From positions 236,933 to 267,860 of the forward strand of contig JAQGDQ010000328.1 in the NCBI GenBank assembly GCA_030141605.1: a stretch of DNA of 30,928 nt, read 5' to 3'. Below the pieces are notes generated by a model. The model was not told where the DNA came from and ran no database searches. It was given only the letters and a program-made list of their open reading frames with translations. Shown piece after piece: positions 1 through 9,896 of the stretch. The number at the start of each line of letters is the position of its first letter. The stretch's first letter is position 1. Made by a program: the position numbers and the translations under genes. Source of the stretch: Tubiluchus corallicola. Lineage: Eukaryota > Priapulida > Priapulimorpha > Priapulimorphida > Tubiluchidae.

Positions 1-753
1 TATTATTAACTGCTTTTATGCGAAACTGTTATTGATAATATTACCTGTTCTGATTTATCTAAACTGAGTAAAAAGTAAATAAAAATAGTAAACCTAATCA
101 TAATCTTTTCCTCCATTTCATAAAAGATTTTGTTGTTGGAATGTTTGGAATCTATGTATGTCATGGTCAACATGGAAAACCATAATGCCTAAGTAAACCC
201 CCGTAAAACGTAACATCAAGCCTTAGACCCGCTGGTTTTTCAAGTGAGCCCTTCGACATTGCAACCTCTCTAAAGACATATTAATTATACCTGTGTCGTT
301 GAATTTTGGTTCATATGCCTTGTTGCCCTCTGGAAAATTGTAGGACAACAACCGCCCACGTATGTTGCACAATCCTTTTATTGTGAATAAAAGATGACGC
401 GACAGGGTAGTCAGATTTGTGGATGAGTTGGGAGGTAAAGAGTTGCACCCCCACCATGAAAATCTACTAGCTCCCAACAATCGCGTATTTTTATATGATT
501 GGCATTTGAAATAAATAAACTTCAAATCTCATGTGCAGAGAAAGGAACATCTTTGTAATCAGTTTGCAAAAAGTGCAATGCAAAAATTTTATTCTTTGTT
601 TTGATAATGTTATTCGCATCTTGATGTCACAGCGTCATCTATCAAAGTCTATATTGTTTGTTTTTAAATACTGACAATTTCAAAAAGTAATTCAAAGAGT
701 AGCTTTTTGGGATAAAAACCGTGTTTACTGAAATGTCTCTTTAATGAAGCAGC
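1..753. other. No gene recognised; probable intron of the EGF gene
   Basis: AT-rich sequence upstream of the first EGF-like exon. No EGF-type cysteine spacing or other recognisable exon was seen on either strand. A 100-codon open frame on the minus strand (223-525) has no recognisable domain and is probably chance or a decayed repeat. The EGF exon at 794 begins inside a codon after an acceptor, so this stretch is best read as intron. Confidence 0.5.
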
Positions 754-793
754 ATGACATTACCAAATTCTAGGGTGGGTTTTTCCATTTTAG

Positions 794-910
794 GTCCCGG
801 CAATTGTTCACCTAATCCTTGTAAAAATGGAGCGACATGTACAAATAATGGAGATGGTACATACACTTGCAATTGTGTCCATGGATTTACTGGAATTGAC
901 TGTGGTGGAG
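794..910 (+). CDS. EGF-like exon 1
   Basis: 117 bp, phase 1-1, acceptor ttttag, donor gtaaaa. It encodes an EGF domain with the motif CKNGATC (O-fucose consensus), then TYTCNC and GFTGIDC. It is close in sequence to the next exon. Confidence 0.88.
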
Positions 911-3061
911 GTAAAAATTGTCACAATGCATCCCATAACGGTTATCCAGTGTTAAGAAAAAGCCTAAATACAGATGTTTACCATATCCTTTTTTAAAAAA
1001 TTTGTATTGCCAGCATCTAACCTTTTTTTACTATAACATAACTACATGCTGCAAGTTCTTGCATCTTGCTTTTTTGTTAACAATTACAAAGCATTTTTTT
1101 GAGACACTGCACTGTTTTTTTAATGTTTCACTTGTTGTTGCAATGGTTCAGTATGGTTCCACGGATGTATGCGGCATTATTTTTAGGTATTGGTAACTGC
1201 TCACCTAATCCTTGCAAAAATGGAGCTACGTGTTTAGACAATACAGACGGTACATACACTTGCAATTGTGCCACTGGGTTCACTGGAATCAATTGTGGAA
1301 TAGGTAAAGATTACTGCACAAATTCTATATAGATTATCACGAAAATTAAAGCTTTAATTGACATGGGATTAACAACATAAATAGTAATAATTAAAACCTC
1401 ATTAAGGTTTTGTAATCCTTTTAAGAATTGTTTAGCATTGAATTTTTTGTCTTACTATTTTAAAATGTGAAATGTAATGACAATGTAAAACGCAGTCAGC
1501 CATTTTAAAAATTCAAAAACCCAAAATTATATTTAACAAGGACGTGCAATACCAAGAATATTAACATAATTTTGTTGTTTAAGTTAAACCATTTCACGCC
1601 AGCATTTGAATGATGTTTTTCTAGCTAGACATCGTGGGATCTTGTTTCGTTAAAACGTTATAATGTTGCAATACCATAACGATTAAATGAATTTCTAATT
1701 TTTTTTTTTAGATATTGATTTTTGCTTGTCAAATCCTTGTAAAAACGGGGGCACATGTACAGACGAAATCCATACTTACCGCTGCACTTGTGCCGAAGGA
1801 TTTACTGGAGCTGACTGCGACCAAGGTAAACGTTGCCAGCCACAATGTACACCATTGTCAAAATTAGTTCGTCATAATTTATTTAATTTGTGAGTAGGCA
1901 ATTTTACTTTGTTAGTTGAGGCTGCCGCTTGCTCTAGGTGTGTTTTTTGAATGTCCTGCCGTTCCATCTTGTAACAAATCTAGCAAGTGGTCCGGCTCCT
2001 CAATGCAGTCCATAGATAAGGCACATCTGTGTTGTTTTACGGTAATTTTTGCAGCAGTTGTCATTGTCGATGTGATGTGGTTGTACCGATGGTGCCATTA
2101 GCCTCTTCGCAACAGTGATTCTTTATAGGAATGATGATATGTATCACAGCACCTGTCATCATGGTGCAAGTACAACATATTTTAATCGGATTTACTGTTT
2201 TCTCTTTAGTAAAAATTGATTGTTCGTGCAATCCTTGTCAAAATGGAGGTACGTGTAGAGATAAAACCGACGGATATATTTGCGCTTGTGTTAAAGGTTA
2301 TACAGGAGATAATTGTGAACAAGGTAAAATGTTATTATTCCGAATTGAGTGAACAGTCACAGCATGCATATAGTGTGTGCAAATAATTTGAATTTCAATG
2401 TGAATCAAGTGAATTGAATGTCAAGAACATTACTTTGCTATTTTTATTGTAAATTTTGAATAGATCTCGTGATTTTTTTAAAAAATTCTCAGTTATTTGG
2501 GCATAATTTAGTGAGTCAGCCCATTTTAATGCATTGCCTATTTCTGTTTAGATATTGATGATTGTTCGCCAAATCCTTGCAAGAATGGGGCTAAATGTGT
2601 AGATGGGGTCAATACTTACACTTGTAATTGTACTGGAGGATTTACGGGAGCAAACTGTGAAAGAGGTTTGGATACTTGATTTTTGCTATTAATGAAAACA
2701 CCATGAGTAGTACCAATGCAAAAGACCAGATGTAGAGCCAATCTATCCTTAGTATTCAATCTTAGTACCTGTACTAAGTGCATATCTTAGGACATGTACT
2801 AAGTGCCTATAGTAGACTCGGTGCACACGTGTGCTGCACTTAGTTAAATTAAAGCTTCTTAATGTGCAGAGTACTTTGCTTGCAATTGTTTAGTGATTCT
2901 GCTAATTGCTTAAAAATTTTGTTGTTTCTGTTTAGAAGTGAATAACTGCTCGTACAGTCCTTGTAGGAATGGGGCCACATGCTTGGAGACATGTCACCAA
3001 GGTATCCATGGCTACTCCTGTCGATGTGCTGCTGGATTTACTGGAGCTAACTGTGAACAAG
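794..3061 (+). CDS. Partial multi-EGF-domain protein gene, six EGF-like exons
   Basis: Six exons (794-910, 1187-1303, 1712-1825, 2210-2323, 2552-2665, 2936-3061) each encode one complete EGF-like domain with six cysteines. Each is preceded by a pyrimidine/AG acceptor and followed by GT. All six begin at codon position 2 and end at position 1, so every intron is phase 1 and the exons join in frame. The family is extracellular: tandem EGF repeats form rod-like secreted or membrane-anchored proteins such as Notch ligands and fibropellins. Domains 3 and 5 start with DID, a calcium-binding EGF signature. Domains 1, 2, 3, 4 and 6 keep the C2-x4-S/T-C3 O-fucose consensus; domain 5 has lysine there. 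Domains 3-5 match the Asp/Asn beta-hydroxylation pattern. No start, signal peptide or stop is present, so the gene begins outside the window. Which EGF protein it is cannot be told. Confidence 0.88.
1187..1303 (+). CDS. EGF-like exon 2, near-duplicate of exon 1
   Basis: 117 bp, phase 1-1, acceptor tttttag, donor gtaaag. It has the same length as exon 1 and shares the stretches [21 protein letters not shown] and GFTGI. This points to a local exon duplication. Confidence 0.88.
1712..1825 (+). CDS. EGF-like exon 3, calcium-binding type
   Basis: 114 bp, phase 1-1, with a long T tract before the acceptor and donor gtaaac. It begins DIDFC, the calcium-binding EGF signature. It carries CKNGGTC (O-fucose) and [12 protein letters not shown], which fits the Asp/Asn hydroxylation consensus. 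Confidence 0.88.
2210..2323 (+). CDS. EGF-like exon 4
   Basis: 114 bp, phase 1-1, acceptor tctctttag, donor gtaaaa. All six cysteines are present, with CQNGGTC (O-fucose) and [12 protein letters not shown] (hydroxylation pattern). Its N-terminus reads VKIDC, so the calcium ligand pair is weaker than in exons 3 and 5. Confidence 0.88.
2552..2665 (+). CDS. EGF-like exon 5, calcium-binding type
   Basis: 114 bp, phase 1-1, acceptor ctgtttag, donor gtttgg (weaker than its neighbours). It begins DIDDC. The C2-C3 segment is CKNGAKC, which loses the Ser/Thr of the O-fucose site. The hydroxylation pattern [12 protein letters not shown] is intact. Confidence 0.86.
2936..3061 (+). CDS. EGF-like exon 6, longer C3-C4 region
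   Basis: 126 bp, phase 1-1, acceptor tttctgtttag, donor gtaaag. It encodes CRNGATC followed by an extended segment with an extra cysteine (LETCHQG), then CRCAAGFTG. It is the last EGF exon in the window. Its phase-1 donor fits the acceptor phase of the Ig-like exon at 9897. Confidence 0.86.
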
Positions 3062-3978
3062 GTAAAGGTTGCTACGTAGCGATTGTTAGGACGCGTTCAC
3101 ACTAGTTGTCTTACCCAGTTTTCTCGCCAAGTAGCTAGAACGTATTTGGAAAGCTGGGACGCGTTCTTTCCGACAATAAGCGTGAAGCGAAAACCGATTT
3201 GTCTCACTGCTAGAAGAGTTTGTAAAAACTTGCCGACACAATCGTAAACCGTCGGTTCACACGAGTTCAGAGAAACTCTGAATGCGCATTTTGCCAATTT
3301 CACGGTGACCATGCGTGGCAAAATTCCTCGGGGAAAAGTTCCCTGCAGCATTCCTCTTGAAAGCAGAACACATTGTTTTCTATAGGGCGTTTCACACAGA
3401 CCCCTCATGAGGAATTCTGCCGCTAGATAGAAGCTATGAATCCTCTTCGTGAGCAAACTTGCCATTTGGTAGAAATACTAAATGCATGTCCTATTTTCTT
3501 AAGGATTCCTCGCAGAAATTAGATTAAAATTTTACTCCTCAGTTGGCACTTTCTTATTTAATGAACAACAATGAACATATTTCAGCATAGCATATCAAGT
3601 TTGCGATATCTCTTTTATCATACAGACGATTTTTTTTGTTTTATTAATGCAGCGACGATGACTGTATTTGTGAAAAAAGAAAAATAACGCACGCATATAA
3701 ATATACTAATATTTAATTTACTTCTAATAATTATATAACCTACTACGTTGAAGCTAGAGTTATCTGGACGAGCGTTAAAAACCGCGCGGTTTCAGTGTGA
3801 AATGAGCTTCTTTGTTGCGTGAGTTTTTGCGAAAAAAATTGGAAACTTTCTGATTAATTGACAGCAGTTGGCGTCAAGCATATTGGCGTATCACTCCGCC
3901 TCCGCTGTGACGTAAGCCCGCCCGTGGACAATCAAGACATTAACTTAACGTTGAACAACAACTCTCTTCGATAAATAG
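3062..3978. other. Intron-like stretch with scattered GTTCACAC motifs
   Basis: No exon recognised. The motif ttcacac recurs near 3094, 3254 and 3390, and its complement (gtgtgaa) lies near 3795 beside the palindrome accgcgcggt. This looks like a non-autonomous repeat, but I could not define its ends or a target-site duplication. A 122-codon minus-strand open frame (3097-3465) shows no domain. Confidence 0.35.
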
Positions 3979-3986
3979 CAAGACAC

Positions 3987-4049
3987 CAAGGACTACTATA
4001 CTACAGGACGTGCACGCTGAAATCTCTGATTCGGCTAGCGGAGGCGATC
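3987..4049 (+). repeat. P-element terminal inverted repeat, left
   Basis: Starts caaggactactatacta and ends ggaggcgatc. It is the exact reverse complement of 7131-7193 over 63 bp, and the target duplication caagacac abuts it at 3979-3986. Confidence 0.95.
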
Positions 4050-4355
4050 TATTTTTAACATTTAGTGCTAATAATTTGGACATATTTACCCCCCATGGTG
4101 ACCTATAGCATGCCACAATACACATAGAACATATTCCTCATTTAAAAACAGTGGTACCTATGATACCCCCCCCCCAAAAAAAAACACCATATCTGCAACT
4201 CATTGTGTCCCGAAGATTACCTGTCGCTTTCTATAGAGAATAAACAGACTGCACCATTTTGTCAGGACTATATAAACTCATTCATAGGTTCCTCTGTGTA
4301 AATTAAAATACATGAAATTATTGCATTCACCATTTTGCAGAGATGTTTGCGACAA

Positions 4356-6374
4356 TTAGTCGGCTAGTCGCGCCTTCTTAATGGAGGTCTGGTAAAGGGC
4401 TGAGTTCTGCTGGTGATCCTTCTCCAAATTGTGTAGTCCATGCAGCAGTACATTCGCCAGGCGTCTCAGAGTATTTCTTGAAAATTCTCCAAAATCAAAG
4501 TAGGCATTGATTATGGAGAGGATGTTCATGAGCTTGTTGCGGCAGCAGACTGTGTGAGTTGACTTCTTCACAAAACACAAGCCAGTTGTTACGAATTCGA
4601 ACGTGAATGTGTGGGGCACTGTAAGACCTCCCCTAGACACTTCTTCAATGAACATTTTCATTTCCTCAGAAAGGAGAGGCTCATCCTCGGGAAAAGAAAT
4701 GTCATTTTGGCACTTACTCTCCAACCAACCTGCGACATATGCACACGCGTTCAGTTCAGTTTTTGAAAGAGCCTCGTCAACACAAATCTCCATAATTTTG
4801 GCATCCTCGAAATCAATCCCATTGCATGTGTGCAACTGGCTTTCGGATGATGTGTCTGTGTCCGCAAACTCCAGGAATGACCCCCTTGACTGCCTGTAAA
4901 CTGAGAACTCACCCTCTATTCTGTCACTCTGAAGTTCACGCAATAATACGTAGTGAAATCCAACAGAAAACAAGTGCCTACAGATTGCGAGGAGTCCCTC
5001 TGTGGTCTGAATCAAAGCTTTTCGCGTATCATGTGTCAGGCATTCAATTCTATTTGGTCCGTGTCCTGATTCGGTTTGCTTAAACAGAGTCAACAACGAC
5101 TGAAGAGTATCAGATGTATCTTGTTGAACAGATCGATCAGGGTCTCTCATCCTCGTGTCTTGACCTCTGGCAGAAACATTTACCACATTCCACCAGCGTA
5201 GCACTTGCTGAATGAATTCTGCAGTGTCCTGGGCTCCTCGACGTCTCAGCGATGCAACGACACGATCGTTGAACACCCTCAGGACATGTTGCACATTCTG
5301 GAGCTGAAGTTTCGATGGGAAGACTGCAGAATATGTCAAAGGTGTTGACTTGAGCACATTGTCTTTCTCAGCTTTGTAAAGACTTTTTACTTCAGCAAAT
5401 GAGCCAAACGATAATCTCAGACATTTCTCCGTGATCCAGTTGTTCCTGATACATTTCAGAATGTGGACGGTATCATACAACAGGAACCACACTCGTGTAT
5501 TTTCCAGGGGATGTTCAGCCTCCCAGTCTGTTCGTCTGGTAAACAATTTGCAGTATTGTTGGTTGATCTTGTGGTTGTCCGTCATGGACCCTAAAACAGT
5601 TCCTTCCGAATTCTCAACTACTGTAGCAGCCTCCTTCACGACAGAGAATTGATATGCAGCACTCAGCTTGTGAACGGGGGTCACTGATATCATCACGCTG
5701 GGGCCACCATGTAGACATTTAGCCATCACACATAGCATTGATGTAGCTTTACTGTCTGGCTCATTTTTTGCCATGCCATTTAGCACACCCCCTGAAAAAG
5801 CCACTGTTGGGCGTATTTTCACTTCATCCACCAATAGCATACAGTGTTTCTGCTCAGAGCTTTTCACTTTCTGAAATGTTTTACCTAGCACCTTGTCAAC
5901 ATCTGTCGATGAAATAACTGACTGCAGCTTTCTTTTGCTGGGTAACACTAAAAAGTCACGCAGTTGTTCGTAATTGCAATGGGGAAATGACTCTATTGCA
6001 AAGCAATAATCAGACACTGTGAAAGTCTTATCACATAATAGTCGAAGCTGTCGTGTTAGAAATTTGAGCTTCTTGGCTTTAGCATTAACACTAGGAGATT
6101 GTTCTCGATTTTGAGCTAGTTCAAGTTCAAGAGACTTTGTCACTTTGTTGACAGTATCATCAACATGATGAATGTGGTTTACAACAGAATTCACAACCGC
6201 GAAAAATTGTGAGTAAGAGGACAGCCCATTGTTCGGACTGAGGATTTTACTTAATGGCACACTGATCCCGTTTTTGAAAGCATACAGAGTAAGAGGGGAA
6301 CACAAGGTAGGCTTATTGTGAACAATAATTGACATATAACATTGACTGTGGTCCTCTTCCATGAACATGCACAC
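4356..6374 (-). CDS. P-element (THAP9-like) transposase catalytic core
   Basis: 672-residue open frame; its ATG (6374) is internal to the original protein. It resembles P-element/THAP9 transposases. Candidate RNase-H-fold acidic residues are D183 in LLVDEVKI, D266 in SMTDNHKIN, and E487 or E489 in DRIEGEFSVYRQ. Their spacing is close to that of the Drosophila P catalytic residues. The family segment preceding RNNW is present at 301-313 (DTVHILKCIRNNW), in the region of the GTP-binding insertion of P transposases. In the family the protein cuts and pastes its own element in the nucleus. The frame upstream is continuous with the THAP domain apart from one TAA at 6386-6384. If translation stops there, this core would need an internal start or readthrough. 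The terminal stop is at 4356-4358, about 370 bp inside the left end. Confidence 0.88.
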   Translation of the reverse strand: MCMFMEEDHSQCYMSIIVHNKPTLCSPLTLYAFKNGISVPLSKILSPNNGLSSYSQFFAVVNSVVNHIHHVDDTVNKVTKSLELELAQNREQSPSVNAKAKKLKFLTRQLRLLCDKTFTVSDYCFAIESFPHCNYEQLRDFLVLPSKRKLQSVISSTDVDKVLGKTFQKVKSSEQKHCMLLVDEVKIRPTVAFSGGVLNGMAKNEPDSKATSMLCVMAKCLHGGPSVMISVTPVHKLSAAYQFSVVKEAATVVENSEGTVLGSMTDNHKINQQYCKLFTRRTDWEAEHPLENTRVWFLLYDTVHILKCIRNNWITEKCLRLSFGSFAEVKSLYKAEKDNVLKSTPLTYSAVFPSKLQLQNVQHVLRVFNDRVVASLRRRGAQDTAEFIQQVLRWWNVVNVSARGQDTRMRDPDRSVQQDTSDTLQSLLTLFKQTESGHGPNRIECLTHDTRKALIQTTEGLLAICRHLFSVGFHYVLLRELQSDRIEGEFSVYRQSRGSFLEFADTDTSSESQLHTCNGIDFEDAKIMEICVDEALSKTELNACAYVAGWLESKCQNDISFPEDEPLLSEEMKMFIEEVSRGGLTVPHTFTFEFVTTGLCFVKKSTHTVCCRNKLMNILSIINAYFDFGEFSRNTLRRLANVLLHGLHNLEKDHQQNSALYQTSIKKARLAD

Positions 6375-6383
6375 AAATTTGTC

Positions 6384-6803
6384 TTATGTGCGAGATATAA
6401 TGGGGTTCTGATACGTCTTATGCAGGTCTTTCTCAGGAGTGAATTCATTGAGAGAAGTTATTTTATCCTTTTTAAAGAAATAATTCAGCTGCTGGTCCTC
6501 AGTTTTTGGAGGGCGAGGTGGTGGCTTTGGAGTGGGCAAGCATGATGTTGGAACGTTGAAAATACTGGGTGGATCCACTGGCCTGGTGTGACCACCTGGA
6601 ATTTTGACCATTTGAGTATCCGATGGCCAATGCTTTTCGCAAATGAAAAATTTCGTTGGATCAACAACAAAGCCTTCGCGTGGGGGACGAACACTTAGCC
6701 ATTTCTGTTTTTCTACATGATCTCTTGGCAGTCTGAACACACGACACTTGTTCTCCGTGTCATAGTTACCTTTGCATTTAACAACACCACACTTGTTAGG
6801 CAT
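6384..6803 (-). CDS. THAP-domain protein of the P element, ends at an in-frame TAA
   Basis: I chose the ATG at 6803 because THAP domains usually start MPxxC; the frame is open upstream to 6917 but that part looks like leader. The zinc ligands C5, C10, C55 and H58 (C2CH) are visible, along with the invariant W35 and an AVPTIF-like box (DPPSIFNVP). In P elements this domain binds DNA near the element ends. After about 139 residues the frame meets TAA (6386-6384), then continues in the same frame into the catalytic core four codons later. As it stands it encodes a DNA-binding domain without catalysis, the kind of product that acts as a repressor in Drosophila P elements. Whether it does so here is inference. 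Confidence 0.85.
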   Translation of the reverse strand: MPNKCGVVKCKGNYDTENKCRVFRLPRDHVEKQKWLSVRPPREGFVVDPTKFFICEKHWPSDTQMVKIPGGHTRPVDPPSIFNVPTSCLPTPKPPPRPPKTEDQQLNYFFKKDKITSLNEFTPEKDLHKTYQNPIISRT

Positions 6804-7130
6804 GCTGCTGAGCACAGATGTATAAAATCCACCAGAAATTTTGAAAATAATCCACAAAGAAACAAACACAAGCAGACACATTAACAATGACAAAGCACTA
6901 CTTCCGGTAAAACACACTTACGCCTAAAGTAGTGCGCTATTTAAGAAGTAAAAATGAACACTAATTTCCTTTGATACATAAAATAAACAATTGGTACTTT
7001 TCTCCCGTAATGTCAAGAACCAATTAAATGAAAAATAATACTCGCTATCTACCGATCCGCCCATTCTTTAATTTCCAAGATCACTACTCTCTAAAGCGCA
7101 CTATTTATAGATTACGTTCATGCAAGTATT

Positions 7131-7193
7131 GATCGCCTCCGCTAGCCGAATCAGAGATTTCAGCGTGCACGTCCTGTAGTATAGTAGTCCTTG
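7131..7193 (-). repeat. P-element terminal inverted repeat, right
   Basis: Exact inverted copy of the left end over 63 bp. The second copy of the target duplication follows at 7194-7201. This end is upstream of the transposase reading frame, so it probably lies next to the promoter. Confidence 0.95.
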
Positions 7194-7289
7194 CAAGACA
7201 CCTAATCTAATTAGCAGATGAACTGATGACAAATCACAAATCGTAAAAAATATTCACCAAGGCCTCTCTATAGCCTTTGAACCTATATA

Positions 7290-7920
7290 TATTTCATTTT
7301 TATTTATTTATTAGTGCCAAAAATACATACAATACAAGAAAAAAAACAAGACACACACACGCACAATTTCAATTTTGAAAAATAGTAACACTGCAGACGA
7401 ACAAAATAATTACTGCTAAATCAAATGTTATTAAATTAAAAACTGCAAAATGTTTTAATCAGCAACTGACAGACGTAACCGTTATGCATTTCTTCCTGTA
7501 AAATGGAATTAGGCTATGAATTTTCGCTAAGTAACTTCCAATTCTAATCGACGAAAATAAAATTTAGAACGTCAGACTAATGTTTCTAATGAAAAATTGA
7601 TCATTTTTCAATACAGTATAACCTGCTATGTTCCTTTAACAAAGAAGTTCATAAGTGGCTTCATATTGGCAATGCATATCGTCATGCTGGGATGTGCACT
7701 TCTTGGTATTTCCAAGATTCGTCGTAATGTTTTTCTGAATTCAGCAGATAACAGATTTATGTTAAGATCACTTAAATCAGTGACTTTGTGGTCTTCCGCT
7801 CAGCAAACTGCATAAATGATGAGTGATTGGCATCCAAATGGGTGTTTCCAAGAGTTCAGACAGAGCTTATTTTTGGGACTACGGATAATGTGATCAGGTG
7901 TCAAAATGCTCAAAATAGCA
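7290..7920 (-). mobile_element. Decayed LINE 3' end (minus strand)
   Basis: On the minus strand, a frame from about 7920 to the stop at 7628-7626 is interrupted by one stop codon. It reads SLIIYAVC, then NINLLSAEFRKTLRRILEI. This fits the pattern after the reverse transcriptase domain of several non-LTR retrotransposons (SLLYGxExW followed by a R-x-LRRI segment). The block ends near 7290 with cactaataaataaataaa on the minus strand, typical of LINE tails. Heavily decayed; clade uncertain. Confidence 0.45.
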
Positions 7921-7929
7921 GGCTGTTAA

Positions 7930-9000
7930 TTCACTAAATTTGGACGATTCCTGATTTAATTGTTTGTAGTTTTGATTCGTAATTGTAAACTATCTAAAGG
8001 CTTCAAATCCAGCTGTACACAATCTACGGATAAGAAAGTCAACAGAATATACAGTCATACGTGGGCTATTGGTTGAATGAATGATTGGTCCAAAATAGAA
8101 GGTAACTGGGTGAAGGTAGAAGACACCGATTTAATTGCCTGCAAAGCAAATTTAATTGATAAGAAGGCGATAATCAGTAAACAAAACATTCCAGAATTAG
8201 AACAACGAAAAGGCGTGACGTTTCAAGCCTTCGTGCGGCTTACCGTAGGGGCTTTAAAAAGAAAAGAAAAAAATGCATAAAGATACCAAAATAATGTTCT
8301 TCGTAACAGGTCATGTGTTGTCTGCAAGCTTTTATCCACTTTTTGCGTCTTTCCAAACGTTTGTTAGGCGACAGAAATGGAGAGTGAATTTGATTTGTCC
8401 TTCCGTAGATGATCCTTAAATCGATTCATTGAGTTACATAAGCTTCAATGGCATTTTGCAATCATCATTATAACCAGAAAAATAACGAAAAACTAACTAT
8501 TTCAGCGTGTAGCAGACTTAGCTTTTATTTATTTTTTGTTAATCTTACTTATCGTACACGAGGCGCCATCTGTGGCGGAAATGTAAAGTTTTTGGTTCTG
8601 GCCAGCTTTTCTGTTTGTTCCCTGCTAGTCACCTGTCTATCATTACACACCTGTGCTCTGAACAGTCAGGTTAATCCACTTTATGGGAGCTGTTGGACAT
8701 TTATGTTATACTGGACACAGTGATTATGTTAATAAAGCATACAGTGGTATTAACCTCTGTTTACAGTGTTTTCTGTGACAACACAGCGTATTAATAGTAG
8801 ATTCTTACATAATATAAATTTTGACCACTCTTACGAGGTTTATAAACTGCTGCCGAAAAAATTTTGCCTGAAGATTATTTTACATTAGTTGTTGACTCAA
8901 AAACTAGAGGACATAATTTAAAAGTTTTTAAAGACCAGTCATGTCTCGATATTCGTAGATCTTCATACATTCATGCATAATCTATGCATGCATACATAAT
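7930..9000. other. No gene recognised
   Basis: AT-rich sequence. A 67-codon open frame at 8077-8280 starts with ATG but has no convincing splice sites or recognised motif. An ATGCAT-rich patch lies near 8972-8995. Confidence 0.4.
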
Positions 9001-9600
9001 CTTTATTTAAATTCGGGCGTACAACGGAAGAACATTAGCCAAGTAGGATATTAATACCAACTAAAATATGCTAAGCTAAAAAAATTACTAAAATAGACAT
9101 ACAATATTACTTAAATTGTAAATAAAATCAAAGATGAAAAAACAAAAATTAAAATGGGGTACTCTGCAAAATACAAAATAAAATCATACAAGCAAAGATA
9201 AAAACAAGACAGTCACAAATATTTAAAAATGTGAGCTTCACTTAATTCTGAGAATATGAAAAAATTATATGAAGATAAAAACACTAGAACTGATTCACTA
9301 AAAAATAAGACACAGGGTGCTTAAAATAAATTAACACAAATTACGTAGCACAAGCTGAGCATCTACATAATTATGTCCCCGCTCCATTTGTTAATTGCCT
9401 CAAGAAATCATTATAGTTAGTGACTATGCGCAAATGATTGGGCTGTTCATTCCAAATTTTAGAAGCTGAATATCGAAAACTTCTTTTTCCATATAATTCT
9501 GTGCGTACTCTGTGAATATTTATGATGTTATCATATCGCATTTGATATCATATATCATTTGCCGTGAACATAGCGAACGTGCGCGTGCAGTCGAAGCTTG
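9001..9600 (-). mobile_element. LINE 3' fragment, reverse transcriptase C-terminus (minus strand)
   Basis: On the minus strand, a frame running down to a TAA at 9373-9371 reads VRTELYGKRSFRYSASKIWN, then EQPNHLR and NDFLRQL. The pattern (RT)xxYGxRSFxxxAxxxWNxxP is the well-known C-terminal motif of CR1/Jockey-group LINE polymerases. Downstream lies about 370 bp of A-rich 3' untranslated sequence ending near 9001. The 5' part of the element is missing. Confidence 0.72.
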
Positions 9601-9896
9601 ACTTTTAGAGTAGTTGGTTTTGAAAAATGGCTGTAGCTTGAGAAGAAGACGAGATTTGAGACAAATATTTCTTGGCTTGACAGTAATATTGCGGCAAAGA
9701 TTTTATTGGGGTAAAAAACTCTGTAAACCTCTAATTCAAAGCTTCGCGTTGCGGATTAGTTTAAGTCTATTCAGAGATAGCTATTTTTTCAGCATTAATA
9801 ACGTCTGTTGTAACTACAGTGTTATAACATTAAGTAATAAATATTGCCTGCAGCAATGAAGAATTTTTTTGAACAAAATCTTAAATTATTTTACAG

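Larger units (their letters stand above)
3987..7193 (-). mobile_element. P-superfamily DNA transposon, nearly intact
   Basis: A 3207-bp element bounded by perfect 63-bp inverted repeats (3987-4049 and 7131-7193). It is flanked directly by the 8-bp duplication caagacac (3979-3986 and 7194-7201). An 8-bp target duplication is the hallmark of P elements. The minus strand encodes a THAP DNA-binding domain followed by a P-type RNase-H-like transposase core, the same architecture as Drosophila P transposase and vertebrate THAP9. Perfect inverted repeats and target duplication suggest recent insertion. The only coding break I found is a single in-frame TAA. The element lies between the EGF exons and the Ig-like exon, inside a presumed intron and opposite to that gene. 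Confidence 0.93.

Noticed and set aside
4603-5652. Plus-strand open frames opposite the transposase
   Set aside because: Shadows of the minus-strand P transposase coding sequence.
7760-7925. Minus-strand SAEFRKTLRRIL segment as the tail of a seven-helix receptor
   Set aside because: The preceding SLIIYAVC and the spacing fit the C-terminal region of LINE polymerases better, and a LINE-like tail follows near 7290.
8077-8280. 67-codon ATG-initiated frame
   Set aside because: No recognised motif, no splice signals or neighbours to support it.
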